DNA of 8,630 nucleotides from Bacteroidota bacterium (GTDB lineage: Bacteria; Bacteroidota; Ignavibacteria; UBA10030; UBA8401): positions 1 to 8,630 of the forward strand of contig JANXZD010000213.1 in the NCBI GenBank assembly GCA_025355705.1, in the 5' to 3' direction. This document shows positions 1 to 6,105 of the stretch, piece after piece; the first letter of the stretch is position 1; every line of letters starts with the position of its first letter. The notes beneath the pieces are model-generated. The model had not been told where the DNA came from. It did no database searches and worked only from the letters and a program-made list of their open reading frames with translations. The translations under genes and the position numbers were made by a program.

Positions 1-285
1 CATAATGCGGCAGAGATCGGCGGTTGCCGGCGTGCAAAATATTTTTCCACTGAATCCATTTTTAACCAGATTGGGAAGATTTCCCGAATGGTCGATATGG
101 GCGTGGGAAAGAACAACAGCGTCGATCGTGGAAGGATCGAACGGAAAGTTCAGATTGCGTTCATATGTTTCTGCACGCCGACCTTGAAACATTCCACAAT
201 CAAGTAATATCTGTTTTCCATTGACCTGAAGAAGATGCATTGAACCTGTTACAGTGCGGGCGGCGCCAAGAAACTGAATAATCAT
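1..285 (-). CDS. MBL-fold metallo-hydrolase, beta-CASP/RNA-specificity type (N-terminal 95 residues, partial)
   Basis: The minus strand is open from an ATG at 283-285 to the window edge (95 codons), so the C-terminus is missing. The visible part is the start of a metallo-beta-lactamase fold: GAARTVTGS at residues 8-15, LLDCGMFQG at 28-35, and the zinc-binding HxHxDH signature in SHAHIDHSG at 60-68. The N-terminal GAARTVTGS plus LLDCG combination is typical of the CPSF73/Ysh1-like bacterial proteins annotated as MBL-fold RNA-specificity-domain hydrolases. The beta-CASP and RMMBL domains that would prove this lie off the left edge. The family cleaves RNA endo- or exonucleolytically with two zinc ions. 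The upstream Shine-Dalgarno is weak (cggaaa). A sigma70-like promoter lies about 50 bases upstream, divergent from yicC. The fold is nearly certain; the substrate is inferred from the family. Confidence 0.88.
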   Translation of the reverse strand, partial: MIIQFLGAARTVTGSMHLLQVNGKQILLDCGMFQGRRAETYERNLNFPFDPSTIDAVVLSHAHIDHSGNLPNLVKNGFSGKIFCTPATADLCRIM

Positions 286-332
286 AATATTTTCCGATCA
301 GTAATAAACAACGCAATGGAATCTGTACAGGT

Positions 333-361
333 ATAATACTAAAGGAATGCTCGCTTATCAA
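333..361 (-). promoter_or_regulatory. Sigma70-like promoter for the MBL hydrolase
   Basis: On the minus strand TTGATA (complement of 356-361) and TATTAT (complement of 333-338) are separated by exactly 17 bases. Each hexamer differs from the E. coli consensus at one position. Transcription would start near 326 and give a leader of about 40 bases before the ATG at 285. If the host uses a Bacteroidota-type sigma factor, the E. coli consensus may not apply. Confidence 0.5.
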
Positions 362-510
362 GAAGCTGTTTTAGAGACGATTCAAGGCGGCACTTAATGC
401 AATAAACAAAATCAACAATTGTAAGCCCTTATTTTTTACTGTAAAGTTATCAACCAGACCAAACTATCCTTAAAATCACCCCTTATTGCAAGCATTTGCT
501 ACAAAGAGAG

Positions 511-540
511 TGTGGATAACCTGTGGATTTCTGTGGAAAG
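511..540 (+). promoter_or_regulatory. DnaA-box-like cluster
   Basis: TGTGGATAA at 511-519 is the exact reverse complement of the consensus DnaA box TTATCCACA. TGTGGATTT (522-530) and TGTGGAAAG (532-540) are two-mismatch relatives. The three TGTGGA cores start at 511, 522 and 532, that is one helical turn apart, so they would face the same side of the DNA. A further two-mismatch word, TTATCAACC, lies at 447-455. This could be a DnaA-controlled promoter or a DnaA-titration site. No dnaA or dnaN is visible, so an origin cannot be claimed. Confidence 0.4.
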
Positions 541-557
541 GTTTTGCTTGTCTGCCC

Positions 558-586
558 TTGCGATTTTTCGTATTTTTGTATAGAAA
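558..586 (+). promoter_or_regulatory. Weak candidate promoter for yicC-gmk-rpoZ
   Basis: TTGCGA (558-563) and TAGAAA (581-586) are separated by 17 bases and each matches four of six consensus positions. It is the best-placed pair upstream of yicC, but the score is low. If used, the transcript would begin within or just before the hairpin at 594-616. Confidence 0.2.
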
Positions 587-593
587 ATCTCAG

Positions 594-623
594 CCTTTGG
601 GGTAATTCTCCAGAGGTTTTTTT
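594..623 (+). terminator. Intrinsic terminator or attenuator in the yicC leader
   Basis: CCTTTGGGG (594-602) pairs with CTCCAGAGG (608-616) over nine positions, two of them G-U, with a five-base loop, and is followed at once by seven T (617-623). That is the form of a rho-independent terminator on the plus strand. It ends 28 bases before the yicC start, with no upstream plus-strand gene to terminate. It may therefore act as an attenuator of the operon, or end a short non-coding transcript from the 340-590 region. Confidence 0.5.
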
Positions 624-651
624 GTCACAACGAAGAAAATGTTGACCCTGT

Positions 652-1530
652 ATGATTGAAAGTATGACCGGATTTGGAAAAGGTGAAGCAACTGCAAAGG
701 GTGTCTCCTTTTCCGTAGAACTTCGAAGTGTCAATAACCGCTTTTTGGAGATCTCAACCCGCGCTCCGAAAACGATCTCCCAGCGTGAAAATGAAATTAA
801 AGAAATTATTCGTTCAAAGATCGCTCGCGGAAAAATCTCGCTGAGCGCGACAAAGGATGATGAAACTGACAGCGAACTGGCTATCTCTGTTGATAAAAAA
901 CGGGCAAAAGAGATCTACACCGTTCTTGAACAATTACGAAAAGCAACCAAGATCAAAGAACCGGTGAAACTTGAACATCTTCTTCACTTCTCCGAAATTT
1001 TTGAGACGAAAGAAGTTGAAGAAGATGAGACCGAATGGAAAGTCTTCCAGCAAGCATTAACCAAGGCGGTGGGCGCATTAAAAAAAATGCGTGAAAAAGA
1101 AGGGGCTGAATTGGCGCGTGATTCGAAGGAGCGTGTTCAAAAGATCAACAAACATATTGATACTGTTGAACAACTTTCAAAGAAGAGAATTCCTGAAGAA
1201 CGTAAACGACTGCTGGAAAAAGTGGAACAACTGGTAGAAGATAAAAGCATCATCAATAATCAGCGATTGGAATTGGAGATTGCGATTCTCTCGGAAAAAT
1301 TGGATGTTACGGAAGAATGTGTCCGCTTTCGCAGCCATAATAAGTTCTTTCTTGAAGCTTTGCTGTCAAAGGAATCCGAAGGTCGCAAACTGAACTTTCT
1401 GATCCAGGAAATGGGCCGAGAAGCGAACACGATCGGCTCGAAATGCAACGATGTTGAGATCGCGCATATCGTCGTCAGCATCAAAGAAGAATTGGAAAAG
1501 ATACGGGAACAATTGCAGAACATCGAATAA
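652..1530 (+). CDS. yicC: YicC/YloC family endoribonuclease
   Basis: A 292-residue protein, close to the usual length of the family (E. coli YicC is 287). The N-terminus MIESMTGFGKGEA is the family signature and fixes the start, although no Shine-Dalgarno is visible. SVELRSVNNRFLE (21-33) follows. The middle (about 80-205) is charged and helical, probably coiled coil. The C-terminal DUF1732 segment runs from about 208 to the end, with LDVTEECVRFRSHNKFF (217-233), GRKLNFLIQEMGREANTIGS (244-263) and the terminal EELEKIREQLQNIE. E. coli YicC is a metal-dependent endoribonuclease linked to decay of the small RNA RyhB; the same activity here is inferred from the family. It is the first gene of a tight cluster: gmk begins two bases after its stop. 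A terminator-like hairpin in its leader suggests regulated readthrough. Confidence 0.95.
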   Translation: MIESMTGFGKGEATAKGVSFSVELRSVNNRFLEISTRAPKTISQRENEIKEIIRSKIARGKISLSATKDDETDSELAISVDKKRAKEIYTVLEQLRKATKIKEPVKLEHLLHFSEIFETKEVEEDETEWKVFQQALTKAVGALKKMREKEGAELARDSKERVQKINKHIDTVEQLSKKRIPEERKRLLEKVEQLVEDKSIINNQRLELEIAILSEKLDVTEECVRFRSHNKFFLEALLSKESEGRKLNFLIQEMGREANTIGSKCNDVEIAHIVVSIKEELEKIREQLQNIE

Positions 1531-1532
1531 CC

Positions 1533-2099
1533 GTGAGTATCGCTAAACTTTTTGCATTTGCAGCGCCAAGCGGCGGCGGAAAAACATCCATCATCAAACC
1601 GATGCTGCAACGCCATCCGGATTTTGAGTTCTCGGTATCTGCAACAACCCGCGGAATGCGTCCGGGCGAAGTGAATGGAAAGGATTATTTCTTTCTTTCC
1701 AAAGAAGAGTTCGAATCTCAGATCGCACAGGGACAATTTGTTGAACACGAGTTCTTTTTCGGGAACCACTACGGAACATTGAAGCGAGAGGTTGACCGCA
1801 CGCTGAAAGCGGGACATTCAATGATCTTTGATATTGATGTGAAAGGAGCGTTGTCGATACGGACAATGTATCCGAACGATGCAGTGTTGATCTTCATCGC
1901 ACCGCCGAGCATAGAAGTTTTAGAACGTCGTCTTCGCAACAGAAAAACGGAAGACGAAGAAACGATCAACCGCAGACTATCGCGGATGCCGATGGAACTG
2001 GAAGCAGGAAAACAATTCGACGTGACCGTTGTGAACGATGATCTAGATCGGGCGATCACGGAAGTTGATACGATTATAAAAAAACATATTATTCAATAA
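1533..2099 (+). CDS. gmk: Guanylate kinase
   Basis: A 188-residue protein that phosphorylates GMP to GDP with ATP in the cytosol, feeding GTP, dGTP and second-messenger pools. The P-loop is APSGGGKTS (11-19), a variant of the usual SGAGKS form. The GMP-binding region shows SATTR (36-40) and RPGEVNGKDY (43-52), then E71 and YGT (80-82). DIDVKGA (100-106) and an arginine-rich lid (RLRNRKTEDEETINRRL, 133-149) follow, and VVNDDL (166-171) closes the fold. The start is GTG at 1533, two bases after the yicC stop, with no good Shine-Dalgarno. Translational coupling to yicC is likely. GTG is the only in-frame start that leaves a normal short lead-in before the P-loop. The yicC-gmk-rpoZ order is common in bacteria. 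No oddity apart from the glycine-rich P-loop. Confidence 0.97.
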   Translation: MSIAKLFAFAAPSGGGKTSIIKPMLQRHPDFEFSVSATTRGMRPGEVNGKDYFFLSKEEFESQIAQGQFVEHEFFFGNHYGTLKREVDRTLKAGHSMIFDIDVKGALSIRTMYPNDAVLIFIAPPSIEVLERRLRNRKTEDEETINRRLSRMPMELEAGKQFDVTVVNDDLDRAITEVDTIIKKHIIQ

Positions 2100-2122
2100 C
2101 TCAATAAAATAGTGAGGCAGTA

Positions 2123-2434
2123 ATGGCAATTAAAACACTTGAAATAAAAGTACTCGAAGCGAAAGCGGCGAATGTGTACGAAGCGATCGTGGTACTTTCA
2201 AAACGGGCGCGGCAGATCAACGAAGAGACAAAATTGGAATTCACCCAGCGGATCGAAAACCTTGTCGCTCTTCCGAATGCGAACGATGATATGGATGAAG
2301 AGGTTTCAAATCCGGATCAGTTGAAGGTCAGTCTTGAATTTGAAGCACGTCCGAAACCGACCGAAGAAGCGATCGAAGAATTAATGAACGATCAGCTCGA
2401 ACATCACTATAAAGAAGTTGAAGTAAAGAAATAA
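2123..2434 (+). CDS. rpoZ: DNA-directed RNA polymerase omega subunit, Bacteroidota-like type
   Basis: A 103-residue protein. Omega folds around the beta-prime C-terminus and helps assemble RNA polymerase. The conserved segment is NVYEAIVVLSKRARQINEE (17-35), with the alanine-arginine pair and the following isoleucine of the omega/RPB6 signature. The acidic middle (53-62, DANDDMDEE-like) and the LEFEARPKPTEEAIEELM region (71-88) match the RPKPT tail seen in Bacteroidota-type omega and differ from the proteobacterial form. This is one of the best phylum clues in the window. GAGG at 2114-2117, five bases before the ATG, is a clear Shine-Dalgarno. The gene lies 23 bases after gmk and is followed by a strong terminator, so it ends the yicC-gmk-rpoZ operon. 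The family is easily missed by proteobacterial models. Confidence 0.88.
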   Translation: MAIKTLEIKVLEAKAANVYEAIVVLSKRARQINEETKLEFTQRIENLVALPNANDDMDEEVSNPDQLKVSLEFEARPKPTEEAIEELMNDQLEHHYKEVEVKK

Positions 2435-2445
2435 TTGTGCTGCAG

Positions 2446-2480
2446 CCGCGCAGCGGTATAAACCGCTGCGTGGTTTTTCT
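2446..2480 (+). terminator. Rho-independent terminator after rpoZ
   Basis: CCGCGCAGCGGT (2446-2457) pairs with ACCGCTGCGTGG (2462-2473) over 12 positions with a single G-U and a four-base ATAA loop, followed by TTTTTCTT. It starts 11 bases after the rpoZ stop and separates that operon from coaBC. The loop and last stem bases spell TATAAA (2457-2462), which could serve as a -10 element for coaBC. Confidence 0.88.
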
Positions 2481-2504
2481 TCCTCCATTTTTTTCCTATT
2501 GCTC

Positions 2505-3719
2505 ATGCTTGCCGATAAACATATTGCGCTTGGTATCACGGGCGGAATTTCCGTCTATAAAATGTGTACCGTCGTTCGGCTGCTAAAAAAAGCGGGCGCT
2601 CATGTTCGTGTGATCATGACACCGTCAGCAACAGAATTCGTTTCTCCGCTCACCTTTTCCACGCTGTCGCAAGAAGAAGTTGTCGTTTCACTTTGGCCTC
2701 AGAACAAACATTCCTCCACGTCGCTCGGTGTAAAACATATCGATCTCGGTCTGTGGGCAGATGTGATGCTCGTTGCTCCTGCAACCGCCAATACCATTGC
2801 TCATCTTGCGCACGGTTATGCTGAGGATATTCTGGGAACAACTGTGCTTGCATTACGCTGTCCGCTGATCATTGCACCAACAATGGACCTCGATATGTGG
2901 GAAAATGAAGCGACACAGGATAATCTTACAACATTGCAATCCCGTGGACATTTTATCATCCCGCCGGAAAGCGGCGAGCTTGCCAGCGGACTTTCGGGAA
3001 CGGGACGTTTGCCGGAACCGGAAACGATCGTGAAGTTTGTTGACGATATCATCAACAAAACTCCGCGCGATCTGAAGAAAAAGAAAATCTTGATCACCGC
3101 GGGACCAACGCACGAACCGATCGATCCTGTTCGATTCATCGGGAATCGTTCATCGGGAAAGATGGGATTTGCCCTTGCAAATGCCGCCGCGTTGCGCGGT
3201 GCGGATGTTACACTCATTAGCGGACCGGTCTCGCTTACGACACCAAAGAATGTGAAGCGGATCGATGTTGAAACTGCGAAACAAATGTATCAAGCAGTAA
3301 TGACCCATGCAAAGAAACAGGATATCATCATCATGTCCGCGGCGGTGGCGGATTATACTCCCGGCACACCGTCAAAAGAAAAAATCAAAAAACAGCGCGG
3401 CGATCTGTCACTTCAACTCAGTTCCACTCCGGATATTTTGAAAGCACTCGGCGAGAAGAAAACAAAGAAACAGATCCTTGTCGGCTTTGCGCTCGAAACA
3501 ACGAACGAGCTTGCACACGCAAAAGAGAAATTAAAAAAGAAGAATCTCGATCTGATCGTGTTGAATTCCACCAAAGACAAAGGTGCAACATTCGGTGTGG
3601 ATACGAACATTGTAACATTGATCGATGCAAAAGGAACAATCAATAGATTTCCGAAGATGCCGAAGTTCGATGTTGCGGTTGAAATTTTGGATACGATTGT
3701 AACAATTCTTCACCACTAA
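2505..3719 (+). CDS. coaBC: Bifunctional phosphopantothenoylcysteine decarboxylase / phosphopantothenate-cysteine ligase
   Basis: A 404-residue two-domain enzyme for two consecutive steps of coenzyme A synthesis: ligation of 4'-phosphopantothenate to cysteine, then decarboxylation to 4'-phosphopantetheine. The N-terminal flavoprotein domain (about 1-185) shows GITGGISVYK (10-19), the catalytic histidine in KHIDL (H78), VAPATANTIAHLAHG (90-104), PTMDLDMW (125-132) and ASGLSGTGRLPEPE (160-173). The ligase domain has ILITAGPTHEPIDPVR (195-210), NRSSGKMG (214-221), SAAVADYTP (278-286) and KIKK (293-296). In the E. coli enzyme the ACG motif carries a catalytic cysteine; here the position reads ASG, and PAMN reads PTMD. 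From memory, both changes are usual in Bacteroidota-type enzymes. ATG at 2505 is preferred over TTG at 2499; neither has a Shine-Dalgarno. The gene lies 70 bases beyond the rpoZ terminator. Confidence 0.95.
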   Translation: MLADKHIALGITGGISVYKMCTVVRLLKKAGAHVRVIMTPSATEFVSPLTFSTLSQEEVVVSLWPQNKHSSTSLGVKHIDLGLWADVMLVAPATANTIAHLAHGYAEDILGTTVLALRCPLIIAPTMDLDMWENEATQDNLTTLQSRGHFIIPPESGELASGLSGTGRLPEPETIVKFVDDIINKTPRDLKKKKILITAGPTHEPIDPVRFIGNRSSGKMGFALANAAALRGADVTLISGPVSLTTPKNVKRIDVETAKQMYQAVMTHAKKQDIIIMSAAVADYTPGTPSKEKIKKQRGDLSLQLSSTPDILKALGEKKTKKQILVGFALETTNELAHAKEKLKKKNLDLIVLNSTKDKGATFGVDTNIVTLIDAKGTINRFPKMPKFDVAVEILDTIVTILHH

Positions 3720-3735
3720 GCAAAAAATATTTATC

Positions 3736-3794
3736 TGTCCGACCGTTTTTGTCGGGCATCCATGAATAGATTCCCGCTAAGAACGTGCGGGAAT
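3736..3794. repeat. Two-hairpin intergenic element between coaBC and the uracil glycosylase
   Basis: TGTCCGAC (3736-3743) pairs with GTCGGGCA (3751-3758, one G-U) around a seven-base loop. ATTCCCGC (3770-3777) pairs exactly with GCGGGAAT (3787-3794) around a nine-base loop. The ATTCCCGC...GCGGGAAT core resembles REP-like palindromes dispersed in many bacterial genomes. Neither hairpin has a direct T-run, so a classical terminator is doubtful, although the pair may limit coaBC readthrough or protect its 3' end. Confidence 0.5.
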
Positions 3795-3834
3795 GCAAGT
3801 ATTCTTTTAGATAATAATAATTATTGTTTTCATA

Positions 3835-4611
3835 ATGCCTGAATTCGATATCGAAAAATTTTTATCTGACGCACAAACCTTTTTGAAACAAGAACAAGTT
3901 CTGTTCGGCAATACGCTGTACCGTGAAAAAACAGTTACAAAACCATCCACCGCTGGTGTTGAAAGAACTGAATCCACTATGGCTGTTAAAAAGAACATTG
4001 AAACTCCTCCGCCTGTTAAAAAAATATCCGTCGTTGAAGCATGGCGGTCCGCCGCAGATATTGGTGATCTGAATAAACAGATCTGTAACTGCATGAAGTG
4101 TGCGCTTGGAAAGACACGGACGAAATTCGTCTTTGGTGTCGGAAATCCAAATGCAGACTTGATGGTAATCGGCGAAGCGCCGGGTGCGGATGAAGATGCA
4201 AAAGGCGAACCATTTGTCGGACGTGCGGGACAATTGTTGACGAAAATTTTAGAAGCGATCCAATTCAAACGCGAAGATGTGTATATTGCGAATATCTTAA
4301 AGTGCCGTCCGCCGCAGAATCGTAAACCGAATCCGGACGAAGTGGAACAATGCGAACCGTATCTGCAGAAACAGATCGATCTGATAAAACCAAAATTGAT
4401 CCTCTGTGTTGGATTGACTGCAGCGCATACGTTATTAAAAACGGATGAATCGCTCACGTCACTTCGCGCATCGGTTCATAATTATCACGGCGTGCCAACA
4501 TTCGTTACCTATCATCCCGCCGCACTGCTGAGAAATCCGAACTGGAAAAAACCGACGTGGGAAGATTTGCAAAAACTGAGAAAAATGTACGACGAGTTAA
4601 AAACCAATTAA
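3835..4611 (+). CDS. Uracil-DNA glycosylase, family 4 ([4Fe-4S] type)
   Basis: A 258-residue protein predicted to remove uracil from DNA as the first step of base-excision repair. The catalytic core starts near residue 80. Cluster cysteines are C86 and C89 (CMKC), C157 (KCRPP) and C173, with the family's characteristic spacing; C84 is an extra cysteine. Active-site motif A is GEAPGADED (113-121), followed by GEPFVGRAGQLL (124-135), and motif B is HPAALLRNP (227-235). Family 4 enzymes are usually near 200 residues, so about 75 residues at the N-terminus are an extension, hydrophilic and proline/threonine-rich from 35 to 65. The start at 3835 gives a plausible helix (DIEKFLSDAQTFLKQEQ); a later ATG at 3979 would trim it. 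No Shine-Dalgarno precedes it. It lies 52 bases before dnaB, possibly co-transcribed. Confidence 0.93.
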   Translation: MPEFDIEKFLSDAQTFLKQEQVLFGNTLYREKTVTKPSTAGVERTESTMAVKKNIETPPPVKKISVVEAWRSAADIGDLNKQICNCMKCALGKTRTKFVFGVGNPNADLMVIGEAPGADEDAKGEPFVGRAGQLLTKILEAIQFKREDVYIANILKCRPPQNRKPNPDEVEQCEPYLQKQIDLIKPKLILCVGLTAAHTLLKTDESLTSLRASVHNYHGVPTFVTYHPAALLRNPNWKKPTWEDLQKLRKMYDELKTN

Positions 4612-4654
4612 CAATTACCCATACGACAATTACCAATGGTAATTGATCATTGAA
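4605..4654. repeat. Heptanucleotide-phased repeat tract between the uracil glycosylase and dnaB
   Basis: Seven-base units follow one another: CAATTAA (4605), CAATTAC (4612), a degenerate eight-base unit, CAATTAC (4627), CAATGGT (4634), AATTGAT (4641) and CATTGAA (4648). The first unit contains the stop codon of the glycosylase gene, and the tract ends ten bases before the dnaB ATG. CAATTACC (4627-4634) and GGTAATTG (4638-4645) also form an eight-base inverted repeat. Confidence 0.55.
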
Positions 4655-4663
4655 GACTGTACA

Positions 4664-6067
4664 ATGGCTGACCAAAATATAGAACAAAGTTCGGGACGCG
4701 TTCCGCCGCAGGCAATGGATGTGGAAATGTCCGTGCTCGGCGCGATGCTGCTGGACAAAGAAGCGATCTCACGCACATTGGAGATCATTGATGACTCCGC
4801 ATTCTACAAACCGGCACACACAAAAATATTCAATGCGATCATCTCGCTGTTCGAGAAGAACGAAGCAGCAGATTCCATCACTGTTGTGGAAGAGTTGCGG
4901 CGTGCGGGACATTTAGACGATGTCGGCGGTCCTCTGTATATTTCCGATCTGACAATGCGTGTAACATCGGCGGCGAACGTAGAATTCCACGCAAAGATCG
5001 TGTTGGAAAAAGCGCTCCTCCGCTCTCTCATCACTACCAGCACGGAGATCACCAGCCGCGCATTCAATGAACAGGATGATGCGCTTGATCTTCTTGATGT
5101 TGCAGAGAATAAGATCTTTCAGATCTCTGAAAAGAGAATGAAGAAAACATTCGTGCCGATGAAAGAAGCGGTATTTTCAACAATGGAAATGCTGGAAAGC
5201 ATTCACGGAAAACACAGCGGCGTAACGGGCGTTCCTTCCGGATTCACCGCACTCGATTCGTTGACCGGCGGATTCCAAAATTCCGATATGATCATTGTTG
5301 CAGCACGTCCTTCCATGGGAAAAACCGCGTTCGTGTTGTCGCTTGCCCGCAATGCAGCGATCGATCACGGAAAATCTGTCGGATTCTTCTCATTGGAAAT
5401 GTCGTCGCAGCAATTGGTGCTTCGTCTTATCTGTGCAGAAGCACGTGTGGATGCACAAAGCGTCCGCACAGGACGATTGCCGGAAGAACAGTGGCGTAAC
5501 CTCAGCACCCGCATCGGAAAATTGTATAACGCAAAGATCTTTATCGACGACACTCCCGCTCTCTCCATTTTGGAACTTCGTGCAAAAGCGCGCCGGTTGA
5601 AAGCCGAACATAACATCAGCATCATCATTATCGATTATCTGCAGTTGATGGCGGGACCGAAAGGGGCACAAAGCCGCGAGCAGGAAATTTCGCATATCTC
5701 GCGTTCGTTAAAAGCACTCGCAAAAGAGATCAATATTCCGGTGATTGCACTGTCGCAGTTGAACCGAGCAGTAGAAACATCCAATGATAAACGGCCGATG
5801 CTTTCAAATCTGCGTGAATCGGGTGCGATCGAACAGGATGCTGACGTTGTATTGTTCATTCACCGTCCGGAAAAATACGGATTGACGCGCGACGACGGAA
5901 GTTCCGCCGAAGGTATTGCGGAAATTATCATTGGCAAACAGCGTAACGGACCAACCGGTGATATTGAATTAGCGTTCATCAATCAATATGCCCGGTTTGA
6001 TAATCTTGCACTGCCGATCTTTGATGAGTACGCACCGCCGGCGCAAAACAACGAACCAGCGTTTTAA
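4664..6067 (+). CDS. dnaB: Replicative DNA helicase DnaB
   Basis: A 467-residue RecA-type hexameric helicase that unwinds DNA 5' to 3' at the replication fork and recruits primase. The N-terminal domain (about 12-115) begins with VPPQAMDVEMSVLGAML (13-29). The C-terminal motor starts near 185 (TGVPSGFTALDSLTGGF, 188-204), with Walker A ARPSMGKT (214-221), the catalytic glutamate in SLEMS (E245), Walker B IIIDYLQLM (321-329, D324), SQLNR (364-368) and the arginine finger in KQRNGPTG (R427). All key residues are present and there is no intein, which is worth stating because dnaB often carries one. A TTG at 4643 would add seven residues inside the repeat tract; the ATG at 4664 gives the normal N-terminus and is preferred. 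No Shine-Dalgarno is evident. The length is typical of the family. Confidence 0.97.
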   Translation: MADQNIEQSSGRVPPQAMDVEMSVLGAMLLDKEAISRTLEIIDDSAFYKPAHTKIFNAIISLFEKNEAADSITVVEELRRAGHLDDVGGPLYISDLTMRVTSAANVEFHAKIVLEKALLRSLITTSTEITSRAFNEQDDALDLLDVAENKIFQISEKRMKKTFVPMKEAVFSTMEMLESIHGKHSGVTGVPSGFTALDSLTGGFQNSDMIIVAARPSMGKTAFVLSLARNAAIDHGKSVGFFSLEMSSQQLVLRLICAEARVDAQSVRTGRLPEEQWRNLSTRIGKLYNAKIFIDDTPALSILELRAKARRLKAEHNISIIIIDYLQLMAGPKGAQSREQEISHISRSLKALAKEINIPVIALSQLNRAVETSNDKRPMLSNLRESGAIEQDADVVLFIHRPEKYGLTRDDGSSAEGIAEIIIGKQRNGPTGDIELAFINQYARFDNLALPIFDEYAPPAQNNEPAF

Positions 6068-6070
6068 GAG

Positions 6071-6105
6071 CAATGAACAATTGAAAATGAACAATGAATA
6101 ATTGT
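6071..6105. repeat. Heptanucleotide-phased repeat tract after dnaB
   Basis: Five seven-base units run in perfect phase: CAATGAA (6071), CAATTGA (6078), AAATGAA (6085), CAATGAA (6092) and TAATTGT (6099). The tract starts three bases after the dnaB stop and runs into the palindromic element at 6103. Its unit resembles that of the tract before dnaB. Confidence 0.6.

Larger units (their letters stand above)
286..651. other. Divergent intergenic region between MBL hydrolase and yicC
   Basis: This 366-base stretch has no convincing gene on either strand. It is AT-rich and holds, from left to right, a minus-strand promoter for the MBL gene (333-361), two loose TTATCAA-type words (355-361 and 447-453), a cluster of three TGTGGA words beginning at 511, a weak plus-strand promoter candidate (558-586) and a hairpin followed by seven T (594-623). 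The last 28 bases before yicC contain no clear Shine-Dalgarno. The region is longer than the other spacers, which suggests that regulation of the divergent pair is concentrated here. Confidence 0.7.

Noticed and set aside
5..187. A 60-codon plus-strand frame at the left edge
   Set aside because: It is antisense to the MBL hydrolase, whose HAHIDH motif is unmistakable on the minus strand.
332..337. Exact TATAAT on the plus strand as a promoter for a small RNA or yicC
   Set aside because: No -35-like sequence or extended -10 lies at the right distance on this strand. The same bases form a better minus-strand promoter with TTGATA 17 bases away.
286..651. A chromosomal replication origin
   Set aside because: Only one exact DnaA box is present and no dnaA, dnaN or other usual origin neighbour is visible. 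Kept only as a DnaA-box-like cluster.
483..734. An 83-codon minus-strand frame in the yicC leader
   Set aside because: It runs antisense into the start of yicC, crosses the terminator hairpin and shows no family feature.
1260..1817. A 185-codon minus-strand reading frame antisense to yicC and gmk
   Set aside because: It lies wholly opposite two well-identified genes, has no recognisable motif, and its composition is explained by the coding bias of the plus strand.
5295..5695. Plus- and minus-strand frames of about 100 codons inside dnaB
   Set aside because: They overlap the Walker motifs of dnaB in other frames and are cysteine/arginine-rich shadows.
4664..6067. Intein or truncation in dnaB
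   Set aside because: All helicase motifs appear in order with normal spacing, and the length of 467 residues is normal.
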